The notes under the pieces are model-generated. The model saw only the letters and a list, made by a program, of their open reading frames with translations. It was not told the origin of the DNA and searched no databases. From Polytrichum commune (lineage: Eukaryota; Streptophyta; Polytrichopsida; Polytrichales; Polytrichaceae), in assembly GCA_950295325.1 (NCBI GenBank), contig OX485803.1, forward strand, positions 48,189,554 through 48,253,553: a DNA stretch of 64,000 nucleotides, in the 5' to 3' direction. Of the stretch, positions 1 through 11,145 are shown piece by piece. The position numbers were made by a program, and so were the translations under genes. The first letter of the stretch is position 1. Every line of letters begins with the position of its first letter.

Positions 1-247
1 AATATCTCGCTTGTCCTGCCCCCCAATTGTCCCCAGCACCTGAACGATGGAGAAAAGAAAATGCCTGCCTACACAAGAGGGATTTACAACTTTCCCTCTT
101 GGCACGATTCCCTCTTGTGTGTGTGTGCGCGAGCGAAAAATGTAAGAATTCCCTTCAGAAGGAGGGGATTGTTCCACAGTGGAAAAAACTATCCTCTTTC
201 CCATGCGGGAGTTTCCCAAATGCTCCTTGTGTTAGTTGCAGAGGAAG
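1..247. repeat. Unassigned repeat copy at window edge
   Basis: The first 60 bases resemble 627-690 (shared core AATATCTCGC, then a C-rich run and GAGAAAAGAAA), so this is a second copy of whatever lies there. Short open frames here look non-coding: no family was recognised and codon use is not convincing. The stretch abuts a hAT-type element starting at 248. Confidence 0.35.
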
Positions 248-450
248 CAGTGATCGGGGAGATTTTTGGGCATAATCGGTTGAGATCCTAGTGTTTGCAA
301 GTCCAACCGGTTACATGTTGACATCCTTCGGTTTTTCCTTTATTAAATTGGGGTATATTGTACAAACTCCTCTATAACGATCGGTAATTCTCCTGCAGTC
401 TTGAACTTCAACCGGTTATTTCTCAAACTGCCCATTCTCCCCGATCATAG
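248..450 (+). mobile_element. Short hAT-type non-autonomous element
   Basis: A roughly 200-bp element with terminal inverted repeats: CAGTGATCGGGGAGA on the left, and a right end whose reverse complement is CTATGATCGGGG. It carries ACCGGTT subterminal motifs and no coding capacity. The same unit occurs at 20983-21207, 25220-25468 and 25584-25800. No target duplication is visible here, but sister copies have 8-bp or 9-bp ones, which points to hAT (or less likely Mutator-like). Confidence 0.7.
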
Positions 451-905
451 CAAGAAACCAGTGGATGAGTTTGAGTAAGGATCAGTTGAGGTTCCAGACT
501 TCAAGAAAATGGCCGATCGTGTTAGAGAAATCTATGGAATATGCCTCAAATTAATAAAGAAACAACAGCAAATGCATATGGATCCACAACAGCAGCAAAT
601 GCAACACCAGGGATTCACGCAGATTCCCAAATATCTCGCTCATCCCGCCTCCCAAGTTCCAAGCAAATGAATTGGGGGGAGAAAAGAAATGACCGCTTAT
701 TAGTTGCAGATGAAGCGGTTGAGTTTGAGAATTAATCGGAACTGGTTCGAGACTTTCGCAAAATTACCCATTGTTGTAGAGGAATCTATGGAATATTCTC
801 CGAATTAAATAAGAAGCGGCCAAAGCATGTCAACGTGTAACCAGTTGCACTGGGAAGCACCAGGGTGTTGACCGATCATGCCCAAAAATCTCCCCGGACA
901 CAGGT
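451..905 (-). mobile_element. Degenerate inverted copies of the same hAT-type family
   Basis: Reverse-oriented, diverged segments of the 248-450 element occur at about 453-550 and 690-905. Both contain versions of GTTGAGTTTGAG followed by a near-copy of GAGGAATCTATGGA. The right end carries CCCAAAAATCTCCCC, the mirror of the left terminus of copy one. The two pieces are separated by an unrelated coding-like insert (552-690). Probably one or two older copies broken by later events. Confidence 0.55.
552..690 (+). other. Glutamine-rich coding-like fragment inside repeats
   Basis: One frame reads as a Gln/Met-rich stretch (QQMHMDPQQQQMQHQGF) followed by IPKYLAHPASQVPSK, ending at an in-frame stop. 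The related copy at 1-60 differs from it while keeping YLA-PA-Q-like spacing. The composition resembles activation domains of plant transcription regulators, but no specific family was recognised. It may be a captured exon scrap carried by the surrounding elements. It has no start codon, promoter or continuation. Confidence 0.3.
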
Positions 906-1250
906 TCCAATTTCACACCCACTTGTGTGGTTTCTTGGCCCATGGGGAGTTGGCTTTTTGTAAGGAGGCCCATGGAAAACATGCTTGGTTGTCGTTTTAA
1001 AGTTACACAATGATATGTGTATATCTACGGACCCCACTGTAGGAGGGGTTGGGGATTCGCAACGTCTACGTAAATCCATATGGTAACAAATTCCAGATGA
1101 GTTCTTTCGGGTGGATGGGCTGTAGTTTGTTTTAGAGGGTGGGTTGCAAGTTGGCAGGTAGGCCCTCCCTATCCCCTCTTTACTAGTTTAAAAAATAAAG
1201 GAAAGCATGTGCACATGATGAGCTTAGATTATTATTTTCCAAAATTATTG

Positions 1251-1297
<47 letters not shown>

Positions 1298-4200
1298 GTG
1301 ACTTTCAAATATTTTTCTTCTTACATTTGGCAATCGACTAACATTGTTCGTTGAGTTATGTTTAATTTCTTTTTTTTGATTGACAATCCACCTTGTTTGT
1401 AGGATTGTTCATATCTTCATCATTCTATTGAAACAATTGGTGGTTTTTATCTTCTATTTGTTCAAAGTCACGCATAGATGTTCTTCTGCAAAATCATGAT
1501 CTTTATTGTGGAAATTCATACACTTAAAATTGGAAGTATTGTATTATATTATAATACATTAAATTCAACAGTACCATGTGACACATCTTTATATGAAAGT
1601 GTGGAATCACATTCCACTAGTTAAGTAGGTTTAAAAACCTTCATTAGGGTATCAATTGAGCACATGTATTACAATCAATACCTTAACCATAATCTCACTG
1701 TTCCATATCCTAAACTAATTTCTACAACACAATTACACCTTATTCTAATGTGAAGTGTAATGTTTATATCCTAACCTGGTATTGTTTTGTGTTCACACCC
1801 TAATATGTCATTGCTTTTCCCATATTATGTATGCTTCACTCATTACCAGTAATAAATTCTAGTATTAGTATATAAGTTCTATGCAAATAAAATAACGATC
1901 TCATCAATACTTATCACCCGCCTCAAAGAATAATAATAATAATAATAAGTTATTTTTCAAACACCAGTTATTACATATTCTACATGCATTCCACCTATCA
2001 CACCAAACAAGCAAAAATTGAGGTTGGAGGGCTTAGCGTTGTATGTGTAATTCATGGACACAGATTCATAAGTTTTTAAAAACATATGATCTATGATGTC
2101 TTAAAGCTTAAAGTTCTTACTTCTAGCAATGTCTATTTTAACATTAAGAATACATTTAGATCAACTCAAAAAAGAAACAACGTCATAACTCATCCTGGTC
2201 ATGATACCGGAGTCTTCTTTCATTTGTTTATTTATGTTGTCTCATCCTACAAACATATTATAATGACTTTTAATCTTATAGAGTTCATGGTTTAAAGCCT
2301 TAGAGGTAATACTGTTATTTGAATTTCATTGACATTGATGATTTTATCTTTTAAATGAGTTGGATTTAGGTGAGTTCGTAGTGCATTAATCAATTATTGA
2401 ATATTTATAGATTTTGTATGTTATTTCTTGATTTCCCAACATACTATATTTATTAGACATCATTAATTTTGGTTCGACTTTAATTTCTACATATACTATT
2501 GTTGTTTGTTAATCTCTGCATATACTATTATTTTATGCAAATATAGTTTGAACACATTGTAGGGTTTATGGATCTACATTTTGATTTCTTTAAACACATG
2601 TCGTGTTTGTCCTTGTTCTTCATATTTATTGTGTGTTCTAGACATTCAGGCATCTACTTGATTTGGTTTCCAAGTTATTATTGATTCTTGGTTGATACTG
2701 TAACTTTAGATCCTTCAATACTTCAACGTACATTTTAGGTCGATATCCACCAAAGGCTACGATATTAGGATATCGACAATTAGGAGAGTAAGAGAGATCC
2801 AATGATGATTTGGAAACCAAAAGTTAGATTTGAAATTCAAGAGAGATCTAAGAGAAATTTTAAGATCAAGGGAGAATCAAGAATTTTTTGAACTTCAAGA
2901 GCAAGAGAGGTCACAAAGATAATAGAATTTAGTGGAAAAGCTTTGAGAATGCAAATGAAGGACCACAACTACTAATAACACAAACCCAAAATTCCTCAAA
3001 GCATAACTCAATAATCACAAATAATTCTCACATATACCAACAAGTACAAACATGTATTTTACAATTCGAGAGTTACAACCACCAAGTGCCTCAAGATGGT
3101 AACAAAAGAGGACAAGGAGAGTGTTGTAAAGGCCTTTTATGAAGTATCTTGTGTGGGTGGGTGGGTCCGGAAATGCTCATGATCGCTCTTGTTAAGACTT
3201 GAGGCATGTTAGTTGTGCGTAGCTAAACATATACATATAAAGTCAACAACCTCTTAGTCCAGATTTTAATCATGATAAAAACAATAGCCATTAGAGAAGG
3301 GGTTGTTTTACACCAAGTGATATTCTTAGAACCACATAAATTGACTATGTTTCACAAAGATGAAAGTCCATTTCCTTGGACTTCAAGATGAGTATACTTA
3401 GATGTTGCGAAACCCAAGCCCAGTAGTAGGACCCTAACCTGGTAATGTAGGTCATCTCCCACATGTTCCTTGTTGGAACTAGAATAGTAGAATCATTGCC
3501 CATCTTGAAAAGTTCTCAATTTTAAAACCTTTTTGGAGGCCTAGTATCAAAACAACTATGTCTATTCGACACATGTGCTATTGGACACATACTCCTTTAG
3601 TAAGATGATATCAAAGAGGTACAAACATAATTCCATAAAGGTTCTAGGCTAGTTCATGAACCTTTCAACCAATCTTACCGAGTGTCCTACCAATTGCATG
3701 CACTTCTAAATTAGTTCACGATTCTTCTAATCCGACTTGGCATGTGGCACACCGCAATTTCACAATAGTGGACCTTTACCTCTAGCAACTTCATGATTCC
3801 TCCAAACCGATTTCATAGATCTTTTCGCACTTTGTGGTTTTTTGTATTCTTAACTCCTCACCTCCTCTTTTCACATTCTTTGCCTTCCTGTTGGTTCATC
3901 TTTGCTTTATGTTTACATGACAACCTCTAGGCTCTACATTGATTTTTCTTTGGTTTTTCATTCTAGTATCTTAGAGCTAGAAGCAAATAACGTCGGTTCT
4001 TCTCTTAGCTTTGAATATTGTGTATCGAAGCAAGCAACTCAAACCCAATGTGGTTGGAGTGCACAATCTCATGGATTTGATAGTGTCAGTACTAATTTAA
4101 AGGTTTTTAGGTCACATTAATGATGATGTACAAGCAATGACTATAGACATGGCCCAAAGTTGGATAAGAGAGGTCAATCCCCGTCAATTAAAATTTAGGT

Positions 4201-5436
4201 GGAGCTAGTCACGGGGAGTGATTAGGAGAATCGTATACATGGTGTTCCATTCTTTATGAAATAAAATTACACAATCCATGAAATTGATTTTGCAAAGTTG
4301 TGAATATAAGTACCAAATCATAAAGTTGTTCACAACATGTAGTGATATTGGTTGAAAGTTCAAGTTAAATTGGTTGTCTATATAGTGAACTTGGTTCATG
4401 ATGCCAATGAAATTGGTAGAGCCTACTGCTAGATTGGTTTGTAAAATCATGAAATTGAGTTTGTATTTATGTGAATTCATCTTACTAAAGGAGTATTACA
4501 AATATTATACTTACTTTCATGAGGCATTAGTCCTTGCCCCTTAGCCATGTTCTGTAGGGCCTCCTTCACGTTTATATTTGAGTTTGTGGTTATGATCAAG
4601 GGTGAGGTGTATCAACCACAAATCAACATGGGAAAGGTTTTTTTTACCTAATTCCTAACATGGGAATCAAAAATCATAATTTAACACATCTATACAAATA
4701 CATGATGAGAAAAATATTCATAAACATTGTATCATTTCATTTATGTTCATTGATATCCGATGCCATAAACATCACACGTGCTCACTATAGAGAATCAACA
4801 ATGGTATTACCACTAAACATGTAAGGCCCTTACCAGACGGCCGGCAGGCAATTTCGCCGTGCAAGCTAGGAAAACCTGTAGGCTCGCTATAGCCACTTCA
4901 CCCCAACCTCGCTAGAGCCACCACACGAGCGGCATGAATTTCCTCATCATTGACGACAACTAGGCACGGAGATTCGGCGAGAGAGGGTGGGAGAGAGCGG
5001 GAGAGGACAGTCTCGGTGGGCCAGGGGGTGGCCACCACCGGATTCCATGGGTTTCCGGTGGGAATCCCCTGGTAGTTCCGATGGCCTAAATTCTTGGACA
5101 CGTCATCACGCCTCCCCTCATAATGCCGCTTGTGTGGTAAACGGCAAGGCTGCTCGACCAATCAGGGCCACCGGTTCATGGAAGTTGCCGGTGGTGTGAC
5201 AAGGGCCTAAGTCCATGCTACATGTCACAGTCACCGTGCTCTTCATTTTTTCAATTAAAATTTGTTTAAATTGACCTAGGCCACCTAGGCCTATCCCTAA
5301 TAGCACAATGGGCTTCACCCAATACAACCACATTGGCGGTGTCAGTTTGGCCATGCTTGGGCCCATGCTCCCTTAGTTACTTTTGCATAAATAGATCAAG
5401 TTTTTAAGAGAAAACTGTTGCATACACGTGTATCTC
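906..5436. other. AT-rich intergenic DNA
   Basis: No convincing gene was found. Short open frames are under about 95 codons, overlap on both strands and show no family motifs. A long GA dinucleotide run lies at 1254-1292. Around 2640-2820 there is a weak small inverted repeat (TTTGGTTTCC and its mirror). Confidence 0.6.
1254..1292. repeat. (GA)n microsatellite
   Basis: About 19 uninterrupted GA units by eye. Confidence 0.95.
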
Positions 5437-5439
5437 TCA

Positions 5440-5920
5440 CGGCCACTTCACACATGAGCCAAGAGCCGTGACCATGAAATTGTGAGAGCCCAGAAGAAAG
5501 TATCCAAAGGCCGTCCCAAAACACCTCCAAATCATGTAGTGTGGTCACGGGCCCTCATATGTGACCGTGCCCTCAACCAAATGCTACTTTGATGAATTTC
5601 TATTCATGCAGGTCCTCACACATGATACAATAGAATAAATCAACGGTTGTGAGCGTTTGGAGTGTCATGGTCTCCCGGTTTTGTGTTAGGCCTACCTCCA
5701 AGAAGTGGTTTCTGAAAACAATCCAAGTGACCATGAAACACGATCCATTCAATGCCATGTAGGAATCCATGTAGACTTTACATCCATCTTGCATTCACCT
5801 ACTCCGTTGGTCCCTCAAGCGTAGTGTGAAGTGAACTTGGACTGGCTCCGCCTTTTCCACCAATGAGAGTGCTTGAAGTGTAATGGTCACGGGCTCTCAG
5901 TCTCGTGTGTGAAGTGGCCC
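5440..5920. mobile_element. Harbinger-like MITE, TSD TCA
   Basis: A 481-bp unit bounded by inverted ends: CGGCCACTTCACACA on the left, and a right end whose reverse complement is GGGCCACTTCACACA. It is flanked by TCA on both sides. The subterminal segment AAGAGCCGTGACCATGAAAT is shared with the element at 47932-48444, which has the same TCA duplication. It has no coding capacity. The 3-bp duplication favours PIF/Harbinger; CACTA elements also make 3-bp duplications, but the ends do not begin CACTA. Confidence 0.7.
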
Positions 5921-6229
5921 TCATTCATCCATGTGGAAAACATGGTCCCTATATGTTTGTGCAAGATTCATCACAGATTTGTTCCAATAAGTTAGGCTTC
6001 TCTCAAACCACTTCCACTGTCCAATCATGTATATATAAAAAGAGAAAAGAGAAAAGAATGACCTACATAGTATCTTGGGCCTCCATAGTATTTTGATGTC
6101 ATTAACTTATGTGGGACAAATGAGAAGGGCACTATTGTGCGACAATCTTTCATTGCCAATGGGGTCCATCACACTTTTAGTTGTTGGCCACTTGTCTCAC
6201 AAAGAATAATCGTCAGCAATACATTGCTT

Positions 6230-6430
6230 TTCCCAATAAGTGCATGTTCCTATTCGGAGTTACGTAGTGCTATGACTATTTAATGAGAATGTCATATTCT
6301 ATCAAGCAAAGTCAGTTTTGCTCTACACTGTCCAAACAACCTATTGAACTTTTCTTTAGTAAAAGTTGAACACACGAGTAAGACGTTGTTGTATTGTAAC
6401 TTCGAATAGTAACACCTAATATGACCGAGT
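6230..6430. repeat. Foldback repeat, TTACTATTTGGAGTTA family
   Basis: Inverted arms related to GTTACTATTTGGAGTTACG lie at about 6235-6275 and 6395-6425, around an AT-rich centre. Similar arms occur near 9106-9260, 14437-14650, 15690-15825, 32628-32831 and 47400-47570. No coding capacity. Boundaries are approximate because no target duplication was resolved. Confidence 0.5.
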
Positions 6431-6469
6431 GATTGTTTAATTTGTTTAATCACTCTAGCTATTCCCAAC

Positions 6470-7500
6470 CAGGGCTCATTGGGAATCTATAGGGTGCTAT
6501 AATTCGATCAGGCTGGGATTGATTTCGGATATTTCTTATTGTGGATGGTTAAATTAGGGGCGGTTTACACTATGGACCATGAAGTCGTCCCACGGCCGTC
6601 TAAGCGATGTGATTGGACGTTGAAGTCGTCCCGGGACGACTTGGGTTTACACCAAGGAAAAAATGGCAGAGTGACCACGGAGGTTGAGGTCCACAAAATA
6701 TTATTTTTTAAGCCTACTCTATCCACTGCCATGGTCCAACGGGTTTTCCGTTGGGACAAGCAAAAGAGGTGGTCCGGGAAAAAGAGCAAGGGCCCATGTC
6801 AGAAAAATGCCGTTTTAAGCCTTTTTGGTGCATGGTCATTCTTCATGGTCCACATTCGGTTTACACCTAGTGAAGGGCCCATGAACCATGAAAACTAATA
6901 TTTTAGTAACTTGGACCATGGAAGTCGTCCCATGAAGTCGTCCCACGCAAAATAGGCCTCTTACGTGGGACGACTTCATGGTCCATAGTGTAAACCGCCC
7001 CTTAAGGTTCCACGTTTCATGGTTTCTAAGGGTTAGTTTCCATGTAGGCCACTCGCCCACCAAATTCTAGTGGAAATATAGATGCCACCTGGTGGAATCC
7101 ACATTTCCTCTAGGATCTTGTGGGCAAAGCGGCCTACATAGAAACTAACCCTAACTTTCCAACTTCGGTTATGGTATCGTCAAGGAATCAATAATGCCAT
7201 GACACTTGTCCCCGGTTATGAGTGCTAAAGTGAAGAGGAATTTGTCTCAAAATGAGCGGTCATGACAAACTCTAGACATTGGTAATGTGTTCAAACCAAC
7301 TTTTGGCTTCAAAAAAAATCACAATAATTTTAAGTTAAGAAATAAGATTACCAATTTTTTGCAGCCATCTTGATTTCTATCTTTCTACACAACAAAATGA
7401 ATAAATTGCACCATGTTGAACTTCTCCACATTTGGCGCAGAATCTCTTAAGTGATTGGCTATGGACATCTCTACTCTATATAACGGGAACATATTTTCCC
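6470..7500. repeat. Long dispersed repeat, copy A (interrupted)
   Basis: This matches 30382-30950 over its length, and its right half also matches 29990-30325. Landmarks are ATTGGGAATCTATAGGGTGC at the left, a foldback at about 7029-7155 (arms AGGGTTAGTTTCCATGTAGG and mirror), and CTAAAGTGAAGAGGAATTTG further right. A younger MITE (6557-7001) interrupts this copy. The repeat is non-coding and of unknown class. Confidence 0.65.
6557..7001. mobile_element. Harbinger-like MITE, TSD TTA
   Basis: A 445-bp foldback with about 38 bp of identical terminal inverted repeat beginning GGGGCGGTTTACACTATGGA, flanked by TTA on both sides. GGTTTACAC recurs subterminally. Identical ends suggest a fairly young insertion. 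The homologous repeat at 30382-30950 lacks the insert, giving an empty-site comparison. The 119-codon open frame inside (6539-6898) is a by-product of the foldback. Confidence 0.85.
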
Positions 7501-7604
7501 AGCCGTTGCATGTTTTTAGAAATCACAGACTTATCGCATTCTGGCTACTCTAAAATTCTTCCAAATTCGCCAGCACAACTCTTCCACACAGGTTCTCGAA
7601 CTTA

Positions 7605-7998
7605 GAGCATCCTCAGTCGGTCTAGGTAAAGCTCACTGCAAACCAAGACCTATCTTGCTCAAAATTGCTCAAAATTTAGAGGGAGTGCACCAAATCTTGC
7701 TTAAAATGGACAGATCCTCCCACACTCCCTCTAAATGTCAAAAATTTGGAGGGAGTGTGGGAGGATCTTTCCATTTTAAAGCAAGATTTGGTGCACTCCC
7801 TCTAAATTTTGAAAATGTGGTGTTTTCAATGAGGGATTTCACCTACGTCAAATTTTTACAATTCTTTTTTCTTGAGAAATATCTCACGTTTATTTAGGTG
7901 TGCTTCTAATGATGGTAATTTCAGTTTCTAATTTTAGGTCAGTCAAAAGATAGGTTTTGGTTTGCAGTGAGCTTTACCTAGACCGACTGAGGATGCTC
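7605..7998. mobile_element. Tourist-like MITE, TSD TTA
   Basis: A 394-bp element with long inverted ends starting GAGCATCCTCAGTCGGTCTA and a direct TTA on each side (7602-7604, 7999-8001). The interior is itself palindromic around GAGGGAGTG-type arms, so the whole unit can fold into one long hairpin. GAGCATC-type termini with TTA/TAA duplications are typical of plant PIF/Harbinger (Tourist) MITEs. It has no coding capacity. Confidence 0.85.
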
Positions 7999-8154
7999 TT
8001 AGAGCCATCAAGCAACCATAGCTTAACAATTATTTGTTTGGTTTAAATTGAATTATCTATTTCAAAAAATCTGGAATTCTAGCACCGCACATTTGCATAC
8101 GGTGGCAGTTGATCAATCACATTGGCATCACGGAAGCTTCAAATGGTGTAGATA

Positions 8155-8443
8155 ATGGTCCGAGATGACCCTAAACTACCGGGTGATAGTGGAGAGGGTA
8201 CTCATGTCCGAAAGGAGTGGTTGGCGGTTCGATTCCAGTTATGAAATCTTCTCTCTACTTGACGGGAAAAACTAAATAAGTAGGTAGATAGATAAGTACC
8301 TAAGAGCCCACCCACCGCAAGGTAGGCAGTAAACCTCACCTTGCACCAAGAGAATTCTTGAGCAGGGTAAGGCCAAAGGGTTCAAATTCACGTCGGATTG
8401 CCCGACATTGGTTATTTATTTATTTATTTATTTATTTTTATTC
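8155..8443 (+). mobile_element. tRNA-derived SINE
   Basis: The head has pol III promoter-like boxes: an A-box-like TGATAGTGGAG at 8184-8194 and a canonical B box GGTTCGATTCC at 8226-8236. The tail from about 8318 on (CCGCAAGGTAGGCAGTAAAC and following ~110 bp) matches the 3' end of the LINE at 9650-11145, in sense orientation to it. It ends in a TTTA repeat (8411-8439). Imperfect 12-bp flanks (ATGGTGTAGATA at 8143-8154, ATGATGTAGACA at 8444-8455) look like a decayed target duplication. Confidence 0.75.
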
Positions 8444-8455
8444 ATGATGTAGACA

Positions 8456-9649
8456 GGATAAAACACACCAGTGAAATATCGAAACAATTGAGTGTCATGT
8501 CCGTAACATTACTCATAAACTAGGGTGTTGCACCCCTAGTGCTAAGAATCTTGACAATCTCAAGAGAATTATACTCCTCTTTATGTTGGACCATCCTTGC
8601 AAAGGGAATAGTACTATGGGTGAGTACTATTCACTTTGCAAGGACAAACCTCTAGTCGGGTTGGTCCCCTCATCCAACCACCAAAATAATAAAAAGAAAA
8701 AGATTCAACGATTAAAAATACAACAAGCTGAGCAAGTTGGGGCCTACCCAGCTCACAACATCGTTGACACAGTGCCAAATTCAATTGACGTAATATTAAA
8801 AACCTGGGAGGTTAGTAGAGGGTCGGGGCAAACCAACCCGTACATTGATTCCTTGGAAGCAAGGGTTTAGGCATCCAACAAGGAACGAGTGTATGAGTTG
8901 GTTCGCCCAAATCGAGCCAAATTCAATTGACGTAATCCTAGCATAGTGGGCAGCTAGTAGAGTTCTCCATATAGTTATAAGTATCTCATCTTGTAGCTTG
9001 AGCAATGTTATGTTTTTTCAGCAGTGATGTTTGGGCACTAGAATGATGATGACTTGGATCGATCCATGTAATGAAACTGCACTGATCATCCCAACTAGTT
9101 TGTGTTTCTAATCCGAAGTCACACAATACAATAACACCTAATTCCTACAAACGAAAGTCCAATAAGTTGTTTGAACATTATGGAACATAAATGGGTTTGT
9201 TTGGTAAAATACTACGTTGTCGTGAAATAGTTATAGCGCTCCGAATAGTAACACGCGGTGTTGTGTAGGGAATAAAGTAATTGGCATCCTTAGGAAACTC
9301 CATGCTCCGGTTTCGCAAGCAATAGGCTGGAAAGAGGGAGGCCGACAACAGTACGAGTAGTTGGAGTGGTGGCAGGGCATGGACCCTCTGGGGCCTGTGT
9401 CCCGACCCAAATGTATGAGTAGGACAATCACACTTCCCACCTATTAGGAAGAATGTGCTGACTCACCCTACCAATGGACTCCCACCCCCCCATCATCTAT
9501 CTACACATTCCACCTCTCCCTCACGAATCCAAGTATGAGGTAATCACTTATTAAAAGCAACTTCTACACTATATGAAACTTAAGGTTTAGGGTTTCATAA
9601 CACCTACCGAGGGGTAACAATCAAATCATATCCCTCCCCCCCTCCCCCA
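8456..9649. other. Intergenic DNA, no gene seen
   Basis: It contains a degenerate member of the TTACTATTTGGAGTTA foldback family around 9106-9260. Between 9645 and 9660 there is a C-rich run next to the 3' end of the minus-strand LINE. Nothing else was recognised. Confidence 0.5.
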
Positions 9650-11145
9650 ACAAAGAAAAGAAAAATCAATATCAGGCAATATGACGTTGTTCCTACCCTG
9701 TTCTAGAATCTTCTTGGTGCAGGGTGGGGTTTACTGTCTACCTTGCGTTGGTGGGGGGAGTATTGGTGACTACTGGTTTTTGTTTATTGTCGAGTTTTCT
9801 CTTGTTAAGTACTAGGTATGTGAGATATTTGATGGCTATTTGGTGGATGGTTTTCATTGTTTTATTTATTCATTAGTGATGTAGGGATGTGTAGGTTCTC
9901 AAGGAGTTCTATGCATCTTGTGTGAATGGCTCCCCTTACTCTTGCGGTGATGACCATGAGGGGTCTAATATTCGAGCCTTGTGCGCTTATCGCGTCTACT
10001 AACAAGTTGTATTTGTCTTCTTTTGTTTGTATGACTTGGTCAAGGAATCTATCATGCGTAAAGGTGAATTCAATGGTTTAGATGGTTAGGTCCGGTGTAG
10101 GTATTAGTGGACCATTTTGTTCATATGCAACGCCTTGTATGTAAACAATATTTGGTCTTAGTTTTGCAAGGCATTCACATCGTGTAGTGTTACATGTGCA
10201 GCTTAGTATCCATGGAGGGATGGTGTTGTATTGGTGGGTGCCATGTTATTTATTGGCATTAATGAGTGTGAGGTGTCTAGTGTATACATTTGGTTCGAGT
10301 AGGTTGGTGAGTTGGTGGGCAACGACATTGTGTCTGCGGTTCTTAGGCCTTTGAAAATTTTAATGTTGCATAGAGAGAGTAGTGCGGCCAAGTATCTAGG
10401 TCGTTAACAATGTGTAGTTGGGGTTGGTGTGTGTGTGTGGCCAGAAGAGATTTTTTCCTATGATTGCCCATGTATTGGGCGAATCAGAACTTGAGGAGTT
10501 GTGTGATTTGTGCGTTCATAGTTTGTGGGATTTTCCAGAAGTGTTTAGATAGTCGGTGGTGAATTTCCTCATTGGAGAGCCAATTTTTTTTTTGCACATG
10601 TGAATTTTATGACTCTTTATTATGTGAGCATATTGTGTTATGTTTTTATGATTGTTTGTAGGTTCCTTATTATGCATGTTAGGTTTGTGCTTGAGGGAGG
10701 TTTAGCTAATCTATATGATATGATGTGGGCTACATATATGCGTGGTATGGGTGTTATGGTGCTTTTTGAGGTGCCATCATTTGCCAGTGAGTCGGCCATG
10801 TCATTTCCCTTAATTCATGTGTGAGCTCTAACTTTTTGGAGTGTTAATTTGTGGTGGAATCATGTTATGTGTTGAACTATAGATGATATAATAGTTTATT
10901 TGTGTGATTATGATGGGAGGATGGGCGTCTTATGTGGTTGTTGATGAGATAAATGCTATTGAGGCTATCCGTAAAGATATGTATGTCGTGATTGACTTCT
11001 TGTGTGTTGGCAAGTGATAACCAAATAGCATATAGTTTTGCTATGAGAATGTTCTGAAATCCTAGGAGTCTTTTTGCTATTTGTATGTTGTTGAGTTGGC
11101 TATATAATCCTGATCCTACGAGGTTTCCGTCTCCTTTACTATCTA
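9650..11145 (-). pseudogene. Decayed LINE: RNase H domain, C-terminus and 3' end
   Basis: Read on the minus strand, the region encodes the 3' half of a non-LTR retrotransposon ORF in several frames. An RNase H domain starts near 11140 (SKGDGNLVGSG), continues through IFTDSLNSIYLINNHI (about 10960-11010) and KGNDMADSLANDGT (10769-10826), with in-frame stops. A His/Cys-containing segment with LLSLCNIKIFKGLRTA follows (about 10310-10391). Then comes a conserved-looking C-terminus (QTIEFTFTHDRFLDQ, about 10020-10080) ending AIKYLTYLVLNKRKL and a stop at 9738-9740. The 3' UTR (9737 to about 9650) is shared with the SINE at 8155-8443. The first RNase H motif reads KLYAI where an acidic residue is expected. 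Reverse transcriptase was not securely identified; coding-like minus-strand fragments continue to about 11800. Confidence 0.75.

Noticed and set aside
6539-6898. 119-codon frame
   Set aside because: It lies almost entirely within a foldback MITE.
8226-8236. Functional tRNA gene at the B box
   Set aside because: No cloverleaf or acceptor stem can be drawn around it; the context fits a SINE head.
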